Shown one piece after another: positions 62,319 to 64,000 of a stretch of 64,000 bases of DNA. The notes under the pieces are model-generated. The model was not told where the DNA came from. It worked only from the letters and a program-made list of their open reading frames with translations, and made no database searches. The number at the start of each line of letters is the position of its first letter. Within the stretch, counting starts at the first letter, position 1. Source of the DNA: Streptomyces musisoli (GTDB taxonomy: Bacteria; Actinomycetota; Actinomycetes; Streptomycetales; Streptomycetaceae); NCBI RefSeq assembly GCF_016741855.1, contig NZ_JAERRH010000001.1, positions 682,001 to 746,000 of the forward strand, read 5' to 3'. Position numbers and translations under genes: made by a program.

Positions 62319-64000
62319 TCAGGGTCGCGGCACGTTGCGCAGGTTCGAGCGGGCCATCTGGAGCATCCGGCCGACCCCGCCGTCCAGCACGATCTTGGAG
62401 GCCGACAGGGCGAACCCGGTGACCATCTCGGCGCTGATCTTCGGCGGGATGGACAGGGCGTTGGGGTCGGTGACGATGTCCACCAGGGCCGGCCCCTTGT
62501 GTCTGAAGGCGTCCCGGAGCGCCCCGGCCAGCTGCTTGGGCTTCTCCACCCGCACGCCATGGGCGCCGCAGGCCCGGGCGACGGCGGCGAAGTCGGGGTT
62601 GGTGTTGGCGGTGCCGTACGAGGGCAGGCCCGCGACCAGCATCTCCAGCTCGACCATGCTCAGGGAGGAGTTGTTGAACAGCACCACCTTGACCGGCAGG
62701 TCGTACTGCACGAGCGTGAGGAAGTCGCCCATCAGCATGGTGAAGCCGCCGTCCCCGGACATGGAGACCACCTGCCGGCGCCGGTCGGTGAACTGGGCGC
62801 CGATCGCCATCGGGAGCGCGTTCGCCATCGACCCGTGCGAGAACGAACCGATGATCCGGCGGCGGCCGTTCGGCGAGATGTAGCGGGCGGCCCACACGTT
62901 GCACATACCGGTGTCCACCGTGAACACGGCGTCGTCGGCGGCGACCTCGTCCAGCACGGCGGCCACGTACTCGGGGTGGATCGGGATGTGCCTGTCGACC
63001 TTGCGGGTGTACGCCTTGACCACGCCCTCCAGCGCGTCGGCGTGCTTCTTCAGCATCCGGTCGAGGAACCGCCGGCTGGTCTTCTCCCTCACCCGCGGGA
63101 TCAGGCACCGCAGCGTCTCGCGGACGTCGCCCCACACCGCGAGGTCGAGCCGGGAGCGGCGGCCGAGCACCTCGGGCCGCACGTCGACCTGGGCGATCTG
63201 CACGTCGTCCGGCAGGAAGGCGTTGTACGGGAAGTCGGTGCCGAGCAGGATCAGCAGATCGCACTCGTGGGTGGCTTCGTAGGCGGCGCCGTAGCCGAGC
63301 AGCCCGCTCATGCCGACGTCGAACCTGTTGTCGTACTGGATGAACTCCTTGCCGCGCAGGGCGTGGCCCACCGGTGACTTGATCTTCTCCGCGAACTCCA
63401 TCACCTCGGCGTGCGCGCCGGCCGTGCCGCTGCCGCAGAACAGCGTGACCTTGCCGGCGCCGTCGATCATCTCCACGAGCCGGTCGATCTCGGCGTCGCC
63501 GGGCCGCACGGTGGGCCGGGAGGTGACGAGCGCGCTCTCGGCGGCCTTCTCCGGGGCGGGCTCGGCGGCGATGTCCCCGGGCAGGGACACCACGCTGACC
63601 CCTCGCTGCCCGACGGCGTGCTGGATCGCCGTCTGGAGCAGCCGGGGCATCTGCTTCGGGCTGGAGATGAGTTCGCTGTAGTGGCTGCACTCCTGGAACA
63701 GCCGGTCCGGGTGGGTCTCCTGGAAGTAGCCGAGGCCGATCTCGCTGGACGGGATGTGCGAGGCGAGCGCGAGCACCGGGGCCATGGAGCGGTGGGCGTC
63801 GTAGAGGCCGTTGATCAGGTGCAGGTTGCCCGGGCCGCAGGAGCCCGCGCAGGCCGCCAGGTTCCCGGTGATCTGCGCTTCGGCGCCGGCCGCGAAGGCG
63901 GCGGTCTCCTCGTGGCGCACATGGATCCAGTCGATGGACGCCTTACGGCGGACGGCGTCCACCACCGGGTTGAGGCTGTCGCCGACGACACCGTAGAGCC
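62319..64000 (-). CDS. ThDP-dependent pyruvate dehydrogenase (quinone)/PoxB-like, 5' end beyond window
   Basis: ThDP enzyme of the acetolactate synthase/pyruvate oxidase superfamily. At least 560 codons are visible and the frame stays open to base 64000. The ThDP-activating Glu is present (HVRHEETAAFAAGAEA), unlike Gcl. The ThDP/Mg motif is VVSMSGDGGFTMLMGDFLTLVQYDLPVKVVLFNNSSLSMVELE. SCGPGNLHLINGLYDAHRS matches PoxB. It probably converts pyruvate to acetate and CO2 at the membrane with quinone as acceptor (EC 1.2.5.1). Confidence 0.88.
   Translation of the reverse strand, partial: LYGVVGDSLNPVVDAVRRKASIDWIHVRHEETAAFAAGAEAQITGNLAACAGSCGPGNLHLINGLYDAHRSMAPVLALASHIPSSEIGLGYFQETHPDRLFQECSHYSELISSPKQMPRLLQTAIQHAVGQRGVSVVSLPGDIAAEPAPEKAAESALVTSRPTVRPGDAEIDRLVEMIDGAGKVTLFCGSGTAGAHAEVMEFAEKIKSPVGHALRGKEFIQYDNRFDVGMSGLLGYGAAYEATHECDLLILLGTDFPYNAFLPDDVQIAQVDVRPEVLGRRSRLDLAVWGDVRETLRCLIPRVREKTSRRFLDRMLKKHADALEGVVKAYTRKVDRHIPIHPEYVAAVLDEVAADDAVFTVDTGMCNVWAARYISPNGRRRIIGSFSHGSMANALPMAIGAQFTDRRRQVVSMSGDGGFTMLMGDFLTLVQYDLPVKVVLFNNSSLSMVELEMLVAGLPSYGTANTNPDFAAVARACGAHGVRVEKPKQLAGALRDAFRHKGPALVDIVTDPNALSIPPKISAEMVTGFALSASKIVLDGGVGRMLQMARSNLRNVPRP

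Overview
The window is high-GC actinobacterial DNA and almost certainly chromosomal Streptomyces. Evidence: extreme third-position GC in every gene, GTG/TTG starts, ATGA/GTGA gene overlaps, several leaderless promoters, secreted trypsins, a LuxR-type large ATP-binding regulator (LAL), and the TIGR04222, DUF2637 and DmdR/IdeR-box families. About 52 protein genes can be supported. I saw no tRNA, rRNA, CRISPR array, insertion sequence or phage module.

Layout. 1-8.2 kb: MMPL exporter (cut by the left edge), secreted trypsin with a five-repeat C-terminus, histidine phosphatase, thioesterase, and a divergent NmrA-oxidoreductase/AraC pair. 8.4-22.7 kb: a purine-degradation block. It has two NCS2 permeases, 8-oxoguanine deaminase, uricase, HIU hydrolase and OHCU decarboxylase. 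It also has a small HTH regulator with a thiamine-BP-like partner, and the glyoxylate-salvage genes hyi-glxR and gcl with a catalase between them. 23-28 kb: two acyl-CoA synthetases with a divergent GAF-LuxR regulator. 28.4-32.3 kb: LAL regulator and secreted trypsin. 33.8-35.7 kb: two genes of unknown function sharing an NSG..AGRD motif. 35.9-44.2 kb: one operon of protease, PknG-like kinase, VWA protein, GlnX-like membrane protein and GlnH-like binding protein. 44.7-48.8 kb: assorted genes. 48.8-57.2 kb: a second purine block with a shortened XdhC, AzgA permease, three-subunit xanthine dehydrogenase and PucR regulator. 57.3-64 kb: TPR protein, GntR regulator, FhuF behind an iron box, DUF2637 protein, anti-sigma-like ATPase and a PoxB-type enzyme (cut by the right edge).

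How the genes work together. Xanthine dehydrogenase and 8-oxoguanine deaminase both yield urate. Uricase, HIU hydrolase and OHCU decarboxylase carry it to allantoin. Glyoxylate released further down goes through Gcl, Hyi and GlxR to glycerate. Uricase makes H2O2 and a catalase is encoded nearby. No allantoinase, allantoicase or ureidoglycolate lyase is in the window.

The most notable observations are regulatory or structural. (1) An identical 17-mer containing a 15-bp palindrome lies over the -35 box of both the uricase operon and the catalase gene, with the same 18-bp spacer. (2) A different identical 15-bp palindrome precedes hyi-glxR and gcl. (3) Paired TTCCCTCW boxes exactly 25 nt apart precede both the LAL regulator and the trypsin gene. 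(4) At least five genes end in minisatellites whose first copy is the gene's own stop-codon region. (5) A pair of adjacent genes shares a putative assembly motif. (6) A GlnH-GlnX-PknG-type sensing operon carries an added protease and VWA protein. (7) XdhC has an apparently precise in-frame loss of its central domain.
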